In this document: positions 44,032 to 52,200 of the stretch, in pieces | Numbering within the stretch: position 1 is the stretch's first letter | Layout of the letters: the number at the start of each line of letters is the position of its first letter | Assembly (NCBI RefSeq): GCF_947500695.1 | Contig: NZ_CANMSS010000011.1 | Location: forward strand, 111,833-175,832 | DNA from: an uncultured Pseudoteredinibacter sp. | Lineage (GTDB): Bacteria > Pseudomonadota > Gammaproteobacteria > Pseudomonadales > Cellvibrionaceae | Reading direction: 5' to 3' | DNA length: 64,000 bases | Position numbers and translations under genes: made by a program | Notes under the pieces: generated by a model | What the model saw: the letters and a program-made list of their open reading frames with translations, nothing else | Told to the model about the DNA's origin: nothing | Databases searched by the model: none

Positions 44032-44087
44032 GTTCGGGCGGTCGTAAGACTTGGTTGGAGCAGAAGGGTAATTTGGCTGAGGTGTAA
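44032..44087 (+). repeat. Direct repeat copy 2: duplicated parE 3' end
   Basis: Bases 44042-44087 are identical to the last 46 bases of parE, including the stop codon, and could encode RKTWLEQKGNLAEV. No upstream parE sequence precedes it, so this copy is a non-coding remnant. Confidence 0.95.
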
Positions 44088-44156
44088 ATTACCCTCCCTA
44101 GGCCCGACTAACAGTTTGGCCTAGGGAGCTAAGATCACAAACTTTCAGGGAACGAT

Positions 44157-44552
44157 ATGAAGCAAGAAATGGCATTAATGTGCATCGCAGGCGCGGGACT
44201 GTGCTTGATAACTGCTTGCGTACCAGTCCAGCCTTACAATTCGGAAGGCATGATTAAGGTTTCTTATATTAATTATTCTGGTAATAGTAACTTTGAGCCA
44301 ATAAATACGCCGAAACCACGCTTTCCTATGAGCCTATACGGCAAAGAAGATGAGGGTGATTGTAAAATGCGCTTCGACGTAACACCCATGGGTAAGCCTG
44401 TTAACATAAAGGCAGTCAACTGTAGCCATGTGGGCTTTAAAATGGCATCAATACTTTCGATAAAGGAATTGCGCTATCCATTGCCACACCAGCAAGGTGA
44501 TCCTGTATTTGTTGAAGGTGTTGAATACAACATTAAGTTTCTAGTACAGTAA
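44157..44552 (+). CDS. Small TonB-C-like lipoprotein
   Basis: A 131-residue protein with a lipobox LITAC (Cys about residue 21), so probably lipidated. The C-terminus (CKMRFDVTPMGKPVNIKAVNC) has the TonB-type pattern seen in the preceding gene. It is preceded by the duplicated parE tail. The similarity in type and layout suggests it and 43370-43981 come from one tandem duplication. Convergent with the histidine kinase gene. Confidence 0.72.
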   Translation: MKQEMALMCIAGAGLCLITACVPVQPYNSEGMIKVSYINYSGNSNFEPINTPKPRFPMSLYGKEDEGDCKMRFDVTPMGKPVNIKAVNCSHVGFKMASILSIKELRYPLPHQQGDPVFVEGVEYNIKFLVQ

Positions 44553-44567
44553 TAAGTAAGTGGCTAG

Positions 44568-45791
44568 CTACAGATCGCTATCTGACTTTGCTTTAAAGAA
44601 AATTTCTGAAATATAATTCTCCCCACATTCTTCAAACGTAACTGTCCAGCCATGATACTGACATATGCGGCTAATAATCTCCTGCCCATAACCATAGCCT
44701 TCGCGATTCTGCTGCTCGGCGATATTGTTGGATGAGCGAATAAATTCATTGTTGGCTTCAATGCTTAGCTGTTTGCAGCCGTGATTTGCGCTGTTTTTAA
44801 TCAAATTGTGAATGGCAACGCTGAGCATTGCTTGGTGGGCTAATACTCTGCAGTTGGGGGCGATATCCATGTTTGCCGTCATATTCTTTTGCGTCATGAT
44901 GTTTTCTTGTCTGAGCACGCTATGGCGGATCATGTCTTCTAAGTTGCAGTGTTGCCAATGTTGAGTTGAAGCGGGTTGGTCATGTTCTCGGCCTAATGCT
45001 AAGAAGGTATCAACTAAGGTCTCAATATCATTTCCGGCATTACTTATACGTTGTAGGTTACGTGTGTATTTATCTTCATCTAAATCTTTTAGCTGTAAAA
45101 CCGAGATGGCATTTCGGATGATGGCGGCTGGGGTGCGCATTTCGTGGCTGGCATGGCGGGTGAACGACTTTTCCCTTTCGAGCTGATTGGCGTTTTGCTG
45201 TAATAGATGCGCTAGGGCTCGGCTCAAAATCCCCAGCTCATCTTTTCGGTCTTGGCCATGTAAGCTTCGCCCAGGTTGCCAGTGAACACTTGCGTCTTCC
45301 GCAAGCTCGACAATCGGTTTGGCTAGAGTGCGAGCAAGAATTGCTGCGATAAAAAAGCTGGCAAATAGAACAATGCTGCCAATGGCAAATAATGTACTTG
45401 GTATGGTGTTGTCCAGTTGATGAATGGAGCCGAGCTGGTTTTCATCTAGGACAATAAATATTCGGTCATCGTGCTGTGTTAGCTCGGCCACTGCGATATG
45501 ATTGTTGTCATCGCTCAATTCATGAATGCCACTTTCTAAAGATAAATATTCTTTGGGAATGGCTCCTTCGCTTTGTCGATAACTTTTGAAATAACTGGTG
45601 CTTGGTAATTTACTTGGCCCTTCTAGCAATACTCGATCGAGTTCTCGCTTTAGATAGCTTTGAGCAATATGATCTTCTGTGCCATATATCGATAACTCAA
45701 TCAGCACGCTGTAAAAAACAACAACGAAGAGTGAGAAGGGCAGCAAATTGGCAAGCACTCGCCAGAAATAGGAATTAATCGGGTATAGCAA
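44568..45791 (-). CDS. Sensor histidine kinase with reduced ATPase domain
   Basis: A 407-residue sensor. Two membrane segments (about 14-34 and 132-154) enclose a periplasmic sensor of about 95 residues; a HAMP region follows (about 155-205). The H-box reads FTRHASHEMRTP with H216. The N-box HNLIKNSANHG (about 328-338) is good, but the DxGxG G1 motif is not visible and the ATP lid appears shortened before GYGYGQEI. It may still bind ATP in an altered way or act mainly as phosphatase. Its start overlaps the end of the response-regulator gene by 17 bases. Confidence 0.88.
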   Translation of the reverse strand: MLYPINSYFWRVLANLLPFSLFVVVFYSVLIELSIYGTEDHIAQSYLKRELDRVLLEGPSKLPSTSYFKSYRQSEGAIPKEYLSLESGIHELSDDNNHIAVAELTQHDDRIFIVLDENQLGSIHQLDNTIPSTLFAIGSIVLFASFFIAAILARTLAKPIVELAEDASVHWQPGRSLHGQDRKDELGILSRALAHLLQQNANQLEREKSFTRHASHEMRTPAAIIRNAISVLQLKDLDEDKYTRNLQRISNAGNDIETLVDTFLALGREHDQPASTQHWQHCNLEDMIRHSVLRQENIMTQKNMTANMDIAPNCRVLAHQAMLSVAIHNLIKNSANHGCKQLSIEANNEFIRSSNNIAEQQNREGYGYGQEIISRICQYHGWTVTFEECGENYISEIFFKAKSDSDL

Positions 45792-46455
45792 GACGGTAGC
45801 CCTTTCCGTGAATGGTTTTGATTAGCTGGCTATCAAAAGGCTTGTCGATAGCCATTCGAAGTCGATAAATATGTGTGCGCAAAGTATCACAGTTTGGCGG
45901 CTCACCCTGCCAGAGCTCTTTCTCAAGCACCTCTCGGCTAACGGGTGCGGGGGCATATTGAGCTAGGGTTTCCAGTAAACGAAGCTGAATATGGTGCAGC
46001 TCTATGGTTTTATCTTGTCGTTTTACCTGCTGTGTTTGCTTGTTGATCTCAATATCACCAAGTTGAACAAGCCTAGCTTTAGTGTTGCTTTTACGCTGCG
46101 CGAGTACTTTGAGTCTTGCTGCCAGCTCGGCTGGAGCGAAGGGTTTTACTAGATAGTCATCACAACCCGCTTCGAAGCCAGCCAGTTTGTCTTCTAATGT
46201 ATCGCGTGCAGTGAGGAAGATAATAGGCGTGCTTAAGCCATGCTGCTCTCTCAATATTTGGCATGCACTCAGGCCGTCCATCTGCGGCATGTTTACATCC
46301 ATAATCAAGACGTCATAGCTATTGTCCTTACATAGCTCTAGGCATGCTTGACCATTAAAGGCGAAGTCGATCTCGAAACCCACTTCCATTAGATAGTCGG
46401 CTAACGACCCTGCCAGCTCAGGATCGTCCTCTACTAGGAGTACGGTAATGCTCAT
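45775..46455 (-). CDS. OmpR-family response regulator
   Basis: A 226-residue regulator. The receiver has the acidic pair ED-D (about 9-11), phospho-acceptor D53 in IMDVNMP and a KPF motif. The C-terminal winged helix is OmpR-type (LRTHIYRLRMAIDKPFD and TIHGKGYRL). The ATG at 46455 is chosen over an upstream start because it begins MSITVLLVED. It is divergent from the GtrA-GT2-GT39 operon, with a repeat site between. Confidence 0.93.
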   Translation of the reverse strand: MSITVLLVEDDPELAGSLADYLMEVGFEIDFAFNGQACLELCKDNSYDVLIMDVNMPQMDGLSACQILREQHGLSTPIIFLTARDTLEDKLAGFEAGCDDYLVKPFAPAELAARLKVLAQRKSNTKARLVQLGDIEINKQTQQVKRQDKTIELHHIQLRLLETLAQYAPAPVSREVLEKELWQGEPPNCDTLRTHIYRLRMAIDKPFDSQLIKTIHGKGYRLAIPD

Positions 46456-46549
46456 TCGAACACCTCTTGCTAGGAACGGCACATAGAAAATGATGAGCTA
46501 TGACCATGAAAATTTCAAATGGTTGCGAAAAAGTGTGTTTAATTTCAGT

Positions 46550-46567
46550 TCACATTCGGATCACATT
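46550..46567 (+). promoter_or_regulatory. Candidate OmpR-family binding site: two direct half-sites 11 bp apart
   Basis: TCACATT occurs at 46550-46556 and again at 46561-46567, exactly 11 bases apart. Tandem half-sites with an 11-base period are typical for OmpR/PhoB-type regulators. A weaker third copy may lie 11 bases upstream. The site sits between the response-regulator gene and gtrA-like gene. Confidence 0.5.
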
Positions 46568-46601
46568 ATCGTTGCTAGGCTTGCCCGCCAAGAGGTGAAG
46601 T

Positions 46602-46961
46602 ATGGGCAAGTTTTTCTTATATTTTGGCGCGAGTTCTGCGGCTACATTGATGCATTACATTGTTTTCTATCTGTTACTTGGCCTTCTGTCGGCGGTCTCA
46701 GCTAGTGTTGTTGCGTCTATTGCTGGGGCACTTCAAGCATTTGTTTTAAATAGAAAATATGTCTTTAAGTCTCAGTTTAACAAAGGCTTGAGCCTACGGC
46801 GTTTTATGTTCGTTGCCAGTTTGTCCTGCCTTGTTAATTTGTTGTTGGTGTGGGTTTTAATAATGGGGCTGTCAGCAGGGCCATGGTTCTCGCAAGTTAT
46901 CGCAAGTTTAGCGACGTTTGTGCTGGGCTATTTTTTAAATTCGCAATGGTCCTATGGTTAG
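46602..46961 (+). CDS. GtrA family membrane protein
   Basis: A 119-residue protein with four membrane segments and the GtrA landmarks LNRKYVFKS and LNSQWSYG-type ends. GtrA proteins are thought to flip or support lipid-linked sugars for a partner glycosyltransferase. It is the first gene of a three-gene operon with GT2 and GT39 enzymes. Confidence 0.9.
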   Translation: MGKFFLYFGASSAATLMHYIVFYLLLGLLSAVSASVVASIAGALQAFVLNRKYVFKSQFNKGLSLRRFMFVASLSCLVNLLLVWVLIMGLSAGPWFSQVIASLATFVLGYFLNSQWSYG

Positions 46962-46980
46962 TTGCCAAAAGAAGGTGTTT

Positions 46981-47973
46981 ATGAATAAACGACATATCGA
47001 AGTCACTATCGTTGTGCCTTGTTATAACGAAGAGGCTGTGCTGCCGAGTTTCCATGGGAGAATCATGAACGTGTTGGCCTCTACTGATGGTTGCTGTGAA
47101 ATTCTGTATATAGACGATGGCAGCCAGGATGAGACCTTTAAATGGATCTCTGAATTTTGCTTACATGAGCAGGTGCGTGGTATTCGATTCAGTCGTAACT
47201 TTGGCAAAGAATCGGCAATTCAAGCTGGTATCGATCATGCTAAAGGGCAAGCGATCATTCTTATTGATGCGGATCTTCAAGATCCACCAGAACTAATTCC
47301 CGACATGATCTCAGCATGGCGCTCAGGCTATGATGTGGTCAATATGCAGCGCGAGTGTCGCGGCAAAGAGGGTTTGGCAAAAAGGCTTAGTGCCAAGGCC
47401 TTTTATCGTCTTATCGCGAAGTTGAATAAGCGTTTGCATTATCCCAATGAGGTGAGCGATTTTCGTTTGATAGGCGCAGAGGTTATTCGCTCCCTGCGTG
47501 CTACCTCAGAGCATTCTCGAAGTTTCAAGTCTATGGTGAGTTGGTGTGGTTTTAATAGCATCGAGTTACAGTACAAGCGTGACGAAAGATATGCCGGGGA
47601 TACCAAGTGGAATCTATGGTCCCTGAGTGATCTTGCGATAGAAAGCATAATGTCGGTATCAAGAAAACCCCTAAGGATTTTCAGCTTTGCCGCAGCGCTA
47701 CTATTTATTTCTAGCTTGCTTATCAATCTTCTGAGTCTTTGGTTTACTAGTTTTAATGTGGGTATTTTCTCCTTATTGCTGCTCTCTTTCTTGGGCTTGG
47801 GCCTGGCTATGATCGGTGAATACCTCGGGGCTACTTATCAAGAGATAAAGGGTCGTCCGGGCTACCTAGTTGCTGATTTTATTGATAGTGAGTTTGTGGA
47901 AAATACCTCGGAACTAAATTTCGTTGATCAGCTTTACCCTGTTAAAGATTTACCAAAAGTGTTTGAATTATAA
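46981..47973 (+). CDS. GT2 family glycosyltransferase (GtrB/ArnC-like)
   Basis: A 330-residue enzyme that likely makes undecaprenyl-phosphate sugar. TIVVPCYNEEAVLP starts the GT-A fold, DDGSQDET and ILIDADLQDPPELIPDMI carry nucleotide and metal binding, and RDERYAGDTKWNLW is typical of GtrB/DPM1. Two C-terminal membrane segments follow (about 230-252 and 262-284). ATG 46981 has AGAAGG upstream; an ATG at 46954 overlapping the GtrA stop is possible. Its stop overlaps the GT39 start. Confidence 0.93.
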   Translation: MNKRHIEVTIVVPCYNEEAVLPSFHGRIMNVLASTDGCCEILYIDDGSQDETFKWISEFCLHEQVRGIRFSRNFGKESAIQAGIDHAKGQAIILIDADLQDPPELIPDMISAWRSGYDVVNMQRECRGKEGLAKRLSAKAFYRLIAKLNKRLHYPNEVSDFRLIGAEVIRSLRATSEHSRSFKSMVSWCGFNSIELQYKRDERYAGDTKWNLWSLSDLAIESIMSVSRKPLRIFSFAAALLFISSLLINLLSLWFTSFNVGIFSLLLLSFLGLGLAMIGEYLGATYQEIKGRPGYLVADFIDSEFVENTSELNFVDQLYPVKDLPKVFEL

Positions 47974-49421
47974 TGCCATTCACAAATCTGGGAGCTGATC
48001 TATCAGTAAATAATAAAATACATTTATCAGGTTTCTTGAAAAGTGAGAGGTCCGCGCTCTATTTGTTGTTGTTTGTGGTATTGCTATTTCGACTTTGTCT
48101 AATGGCCATGTATCCCTTGTTGGACACCAGTGAGGCACGTTATGGTGAAATGGCTAGAAAAATGGTCGAGCTCGGTGATTGGGTGACCCCAATGTTTGAC
48201 TACGGTGAGCCTTTTTGGGGTAAGCCGCCCTTATCTTTTTGGATGCAGGCATTGTCGATCTCGATGTTTGGTGAATCAGAATGGGCTTTACGCTTGCCTT
48301 CCTTTCTTTGTCTCTGCCTTAGCTGTTATTTGTTAATTCGCTGGGGGCTAGAGGAATACTGTGAAAAAAGTGCTGTGCTCGCTGCAATTATCTTAAGCAG
48401 TTGTAGTTTAGGTTTTGTTGCCTTTGGTGCAGTGTTAACCGATCCCATGTTATCTGTGTCTTTGTTGTTAGCCCTCTATGGTTTCTGGCGTGCCGTACAA
48501 TATCAAGATAATATTTTGGCCTTGCTCGGTTTTATCGGTTTAGCCTTAGGCATGCTTGCTAAGGGGCCAATTGCTCTGGTTTTATTTTCTGTTCCTGTAT
48601 TTCTATTTTTGCTTGTCAATAAGGCTTGGTCGAAGCTGCTTTTATTGCCATGGCTGAGAGGCCTGGCTTTATTTTTTCTAATCACCATGCCTTGGTATTT
48701 AATAGCAGAGTGGAAAACACCTGGGTTTTGGGAGTACTTTTTTCTGGGTGAGCATATTTATCGTTTTATGAAGCCGGGCTGGAGTGGAGATCTCTATGGT
48801 AATGCCCACCTTCATCCGCGTGGCTATATCTGGTTATACGCTTTAGTATCAAGTCTTCCTTGGTGCCTACTGCCTTTCTTTAAGCTTAGACCTTTTGGAA
48901 GATTAGCCGGGCTATTTAAATCTAGCACAACATTATTTCTTGTTTTCTGCACATTAACTCCGCTGATGTTTTTTACCTTGTCCAGAAATATACTGTGGAC
49001 CTACGTGTTGCCAGCGCTGCCTCTATTGGCTCTATTGCTGGCCGTGATTTTGGTGCGCTTAGCTGTAAAGTTTCGATATTTAATGATTTCGGCCGCAGTC
49101 ATACCGCTAGCTGTGTCTTTATTGCTGGCTGATGGCCGTAAGTTTGAATCTTGGAAGAATCAAAAGCCTATTATTCAATACTGGCAGGCAGTTAAAGAAG
49201 ACGACGACTTGCTCTATACCTACCAGCGGCGCATCTACTCGGCGGAATTCTATAGTGGAGGCAAGGCTCGTCAGTTGCCTTCCGAGCTAAGCAGTGTTGT
49301 CGGCCAAAGCTTTTACTTAATCGTACGAGAGAGCTACTCCTTTCAAGAGCGTATGCTGCAGCATGCCTGCGAGCTTAAGAACACGCTTAATGGCAGTCGC
49401 ATTTACTACTGTGAGATGTGA
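47973..49421 (+). CDS. GT39/ArnT-like membrane glycosyltransferase
   Basis: A 482-residue multi-pass protein. TSEARYGEMARKMVELGDWV (about 50-69) and FWGKPPLSFWMQA are ArnT/PMT signatures; ten or more membrane segments follow. Such enzymes transfer sugars from undecaprenyl-phosphate donors to lipid A or proteins. With GtrA and GT2 neighbours it forms a complete lipid-linked sugar transfer set. The sugar and acceptor are unknown; lipid A modification is one option. Confidence 0.9.
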   Translation: MPFTNLGADLSVNNKIHLSGFLKSERSALYLLLFVVLLFRLCLMAMYPLLDTSEARYGEMARKMVELGDWVTPMFDYGEPFWGKPPLSFWMQALSISMFGESEWALRLPSFLCLCLSCYLLIRWGLEEYCEKSAVLAAIILSSCSLGFVAFGAVLTDPMLSVSLLLALYGFWRAVQYQDNILALLGFIGLALGMLAKGPIALVLFSVPVFLFLLVNKAWSKLLLLPWLRGLALFFLITMPWYLIAEWKTPGFWEYFFLGEHIYRFMKPGWSGDLYGNAHLHPRGYIWLYALVSSLPWCLLPFFKLRPFGRLAGLFKSSTTLFLVFCTLTPLMFFTLSRNILWTYVLPALPLLALLLAVILVRLAVKFRYLMISAAVIPLAVSLLLADGRKFESWKNQKPIIQYWQAVKEDDDLLYTYQRRIYSAEFYSGGKARQLPSELSSVVGQSFYLIVRESYSFQERMLQHACELKNTLNGSRIYYCEM

Positions 49422-49457
49422 ACCGAGGGGCTGATCAAATGAAAGTTAAAATGACGC

Positions 49458-49748
49458 TCACATTTCATCAGCACAGCATTCAGCCTGTAAAAATTCGATC
49501 AGCGCTTCAAAGTGCTCGTATTCGGCTTGGCAATACAGCGTTCTGCCGTCGCGGGTTTGGGAGAGTAGCTGGGCTGAGGCCAAGCTTGCTATATGGTGGG
49601 ATAGGGTCGAGTTGGGTATCTTCAGCTCTTCCTGCAGCTTGCCTACGGCCATGCCGGGTTGGCCTGCTTTGACCAAGCGCTTATAAATCGATAAGCGAAT
49701 AGGGTGTCCGAGTTCTTTTAGGGCCTTGGCGGCTATTTCGATATCCAT
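49458..49748 (-). CDS. arsR: ArsR family metal/arsenic-responsive repressor
   Basis: A 96-residue winged-helix repressor. LGHPIRLSIYKRLVKAG and LKIPNSTLSHHIASLASAQLL are the ArsR DNA-binding part. It carries C73 and a vicinal pair C91-C92 near the C-terminus, possible arsenite or metal ligands. It is divergent from the permease gene, with two palindromes between. Confidence 0.88.
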   Translation of the reverse strand: MDIEIAAKALKELGHPIRLSIYKRLVKAGQPGMAVGKLQEELKIPNSTLSHHIASLASAQLLSQTRDGRTLYCQAEYEHFEALIEFLQAECCADEM

Positions 49749-49771
49749 TGTGTCTCTGTACTGCGGTATTT

Positions 49772-49797
49772 GATATTTCGATATTAGCAGAAATATC
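49772..49797. promoter_or_regulatory. ArsR-type operator 1
   Basis: GATATTTC and GAAATATC are perfect inverted copies separated by ten bases. It lies 24 bases from the arsR start. Confidence 0.7.
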
Positions 49798-49815
49798 TTG
49801 ACCTGGCCTTCCTTT

Positions 49816-49851
49816 AAAACTATATTTCGACAATTCCAGAAATATAGTTTT
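49816..49851. promoter_or_regulatory. ArsR-type operator 2
   Basis: AAAACTATATTTC and its perfect inverse, with the same ten-base spacer as operator 1, share the ATATTTC-N10-GAAATAT core. The two centres are 49 bases apart. Confidence 0.75.
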
Positions 49852-49860
49852 ATTATTTTG

Positions 49861-49894
49861 TAGTTATTAGAGTTTTGTAGTTATTAGAGTTTTG
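49861..49894. repeat. Tandem 17-base repeat in the permease leader
   Basis: TAGTTATTAGAGTTTTG is present twice in direct succession between operator 2 and the permease start; a partial TTATT motif follows. Confidence 0.85.
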
Positions 49895-49962
49895 CGGTTA
49901 TTTCGGTTTAACAGTTATGCCTGCAGATCGTTGTTTCAGCTTGAGAGATATAGGAGGACAAG

Positions 49963-50874
49963 ATGATGACTCAGTCAGCTATCGCGGCGAGTTTGGAAAT
50001 GTTTGTGTTTTTGGTGGCTGAGCTAACCTTGCTGTTTTTAGTGGTGAGCTATGCTGTGGCTTATTTGCAAACTCGGCTGCCGCCACAGAAAATTCAAGAC
50101 ATTCTGGGCGCCAAGCAAGGCAAAGGCTACTTCTTTGCAGCCTTGCTGGGGTCAATTACCCCGTTTTGTTCCTGTTCGACCATCCCGTTTCTAAAAGGCT
50201 TGCTAAGAGCTAAAGCGGGTTTTGGAACCATGATGGTGTTTCTCTTTGCCAGCCCGTTACTCAATCCAATTATTATTGCGCTTTTCTTTGCCACCTTTGG
50301 TGCGTCGGTAACATTGTTCTACTTTGTGATGGCGATGGGGGTATCGCTAATTGCCGGTATTGCTCTAGAGGCCATGGGCTTTGAGCGTTACATTAAAGCA
50401 CAGTCCTATGAAGCTCCTAGTTCAAATAGTTGTTCTCAAACTTGTGGCCAGGAAGTTCAAAAACAAAGCTTATGGCGTGAATTGTGGGAGTCGACTTGGC
50501 AAGACTTTAAAACGGTTTTGCCCTATTTGATGGCGGGCATTGCGATTGGCTCGGTGATTTATGGTTTTATGCCCACCGAGTGGGTGGCTAAATTTGCCAG
50601 TGCGGAAAATCCATTCGCCATTCCTGTGGCGGCGATTATTGGTATCCCACTGTATATCCGAGCCGAGGCTGTCATTCCATTGAGTGCGGTATTAGTCACT
50701 AAAGGGATGGGGTTTGGTGCGATAATGGCCTTGATTATCGGTAGTGCTGGGGCAAGTCTTACCGAGGTGATTTTATTAAAATCCATTTTTAAAAGTCCGC
50801 TAATTGTTGCCTTTTTATTGGTTATCGTGAGCATGGCGATTATTTCAGGTTTTCTATATGGAATGATCTTCTGA
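49963..50874 (+). CDS. arsP: ArsP-type permease (DUF318 family)
   Basis: A 303-residue inner-membrane permease of the PF03773 family with about eight membrane segments. The signature TPFCSCSTIPF (C69, C71) is present, and a Cys-containing loop (about 155-165) follows. ArsP-type members export trivalent methyl- and aromatic arsenicals; others are linked to copper or zinc. The neighbouring ArsR supports a metalloid role. A strong AGGAGG ribosome site precedes the start; ATG 49966 is also possible. Confidence 0.82.
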   Translation: MMTQSAIAASLEMFVFLVAELTLLFLVVSYAVAYLQTRLPPQKIQDILGAKQGKGYFFAALLGSITPFCSCSTIPFLKGLLRAKAGFGTMMVFLFASPLLNPIIIALFFATFGASVTLFYFVMAMGVSLIAGIALEAMGFERYIKAQSYEAPSSNSCSQTCGQEVQKQSLWRELWESTWQDFKTVLPYLMAGIAIGSVIYGFMPTEWVAKFASAENPFAIPVAAIIGIPLYIRAEAVIPLSAVLVTKGMGFGAIMALIIGSAGASLTEVILLKSIFKSPLIVAFLLVIVSMAIISGFLYGMIF

Positions 50875-51045
50875 GGGCCGCTGGAGGCATGAGCAGATTG
50901 CCTTGCTAGTTGTTTATGCTGACTATGGAGTCGATTCGGCTTAAACTGCTTAAGGCAGCTCTGATTAATGGAGGTGCCTTAATAGTTAAGAATAATAATT
51001 TGCTGGCGACAATGCTCGCCCAGTAATCCTTACTAGGAGCCTCCA

Positions 51046-52191
51046 ATGCATTTCTCCGTTGAATCTTTTCCTCATTTTGTCAGTGAGGATATTTGCTTAC
51101 AGTTTAACCGTGTCTGGCAGCGATTGGCTGAGCCGGGTTACTGGTGGACAGCACAGCAGCGCAAATTAATTGTTGAGGCTATGCGAGCGGCGAAGCCTAG
51201 ACCAGTTTACGACCGCCAGCGTGAAGCGGTGTCGAATTTATCTCACGAAGAATCATCTCAAGAATACTTGAGCCCACTGTTGCTCGATACCATCGAGCGC
51301 GTTAGCACTGAGTCGGGGCAGTTGGATGGCGAATGGTGTAAATCCGTCTGCGAAAGAGTTGGCGAGGGTGCTTATGTAGAGCTGGTAGCCTTGATTATCT
51401 TGGTGTTGCCTATTGATCGCTTTTGCATGGCACTGGGGCGAGATTTGCAGCCTTTGCCTGAGCCCCAAAATGGTGAGCCCTTAAGAGCTTACCCAGAGGA
51501 TATTGTGGCTAACGGGGCTTGGGTGCGCCAAACAAAATCAGCGGTTGCAAACAAAGAGTTGGTGAATGTTTCACGCGCCTTAAGTATCTGCCCGATTGAA
51601 AATGGCCTGCGTCGTGATCTGGTGGATGCTATGTATATGGAGGGCCATAGTTTTTTCGATAAGTTGTGGCACAGAAAATCTTTATCGCGTACTCAGTTGG
51701 AAATTGCGGCCACCCGCACCTCTGTGATCAACAGGTGTTTTTATTGCGCCAATGGGCATACCATGATTTTGGATATGGCGGCCAAGGCTAGCGGTGATGC
51801 CGTTGATTTGAAATCCCCTCAGGGCCAAGAGGTGAATGACATTGGCGTCGAGCATGGTGAGCTAATTTTAGACTATACCGAGTTCGCAAATCGTGAGCCC
51901 GAAAAAGCCTATGAGCAGCACGCCAAACTCATTGAGGTGCTGGGCGAAAGAGCTGCCATGGAATTGGCCGCGGTAGTGGCTATATTTAATGGCTTAAATC
52001 GGACTAGCGATCCAACCGGAGTACCAATGGAAGAAACCCTGATGGCCTATGGGCGATTAGGCAATAAAACCGAGAGCCTAGGCTTAGCGGAAATGACAGG
52101 TATCAATAATACCGAGCGCCCTTCTTTGCTGCAGAGTATTTGGATTTTAGTGAAGTTTCAGATCCGGCGTATTATGGGTGAGGGGCAATAG
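51046..52191 (+). CDS. AhpD-like carboxymuconolactone decarboxylase family protein
   Basis: A 381-residue protein with an AhpD-type redox motif CFYCANGH (C231, C234, H238). The N-terminal half also looks AhpD-like (GAYVELVALIILVLPIDRF) but lacks the CxxC, so the protein may be a fused pair with one inactive half. Roles in peroxide defence or thiol chemistry are possible. No partner gene is nearby. Confidence 0.8.
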   Translation: MHFSVESFPHFVSEDICLQFNRVWQRLAEPGYWWTAQQRKLIVEAMRAAKPRPVYDRQREAVSNLSHEESSQEYLSPLLLDTIERVSTESGQLDGEWCKSVCERVGEGAYVELVALIILVLPIDRFCMALGRDLQPLPEPQNGEPLRAYPEDIVANGAWVRQTKSAVANKELVNVSRALSICPIENGLRRDLVDAMYMEGHSFFDKLWHRKSLSRTQLEIAATRTSVINRCFYCANGHTMILDMAAKASGDAVDLKSPQGQEVNDIGVEHGELILDYTEFANREPEKAYEQHAKLIEVLGERAAMELAAVVAIFNGLNRTSDPTGVPMEETLMAYGRLGNKTESLGLAEMTGINNTERPSLLQSIWILVKFQIRRIMGEGQ

Positions 52192-52200
52192 GCACTGCTG

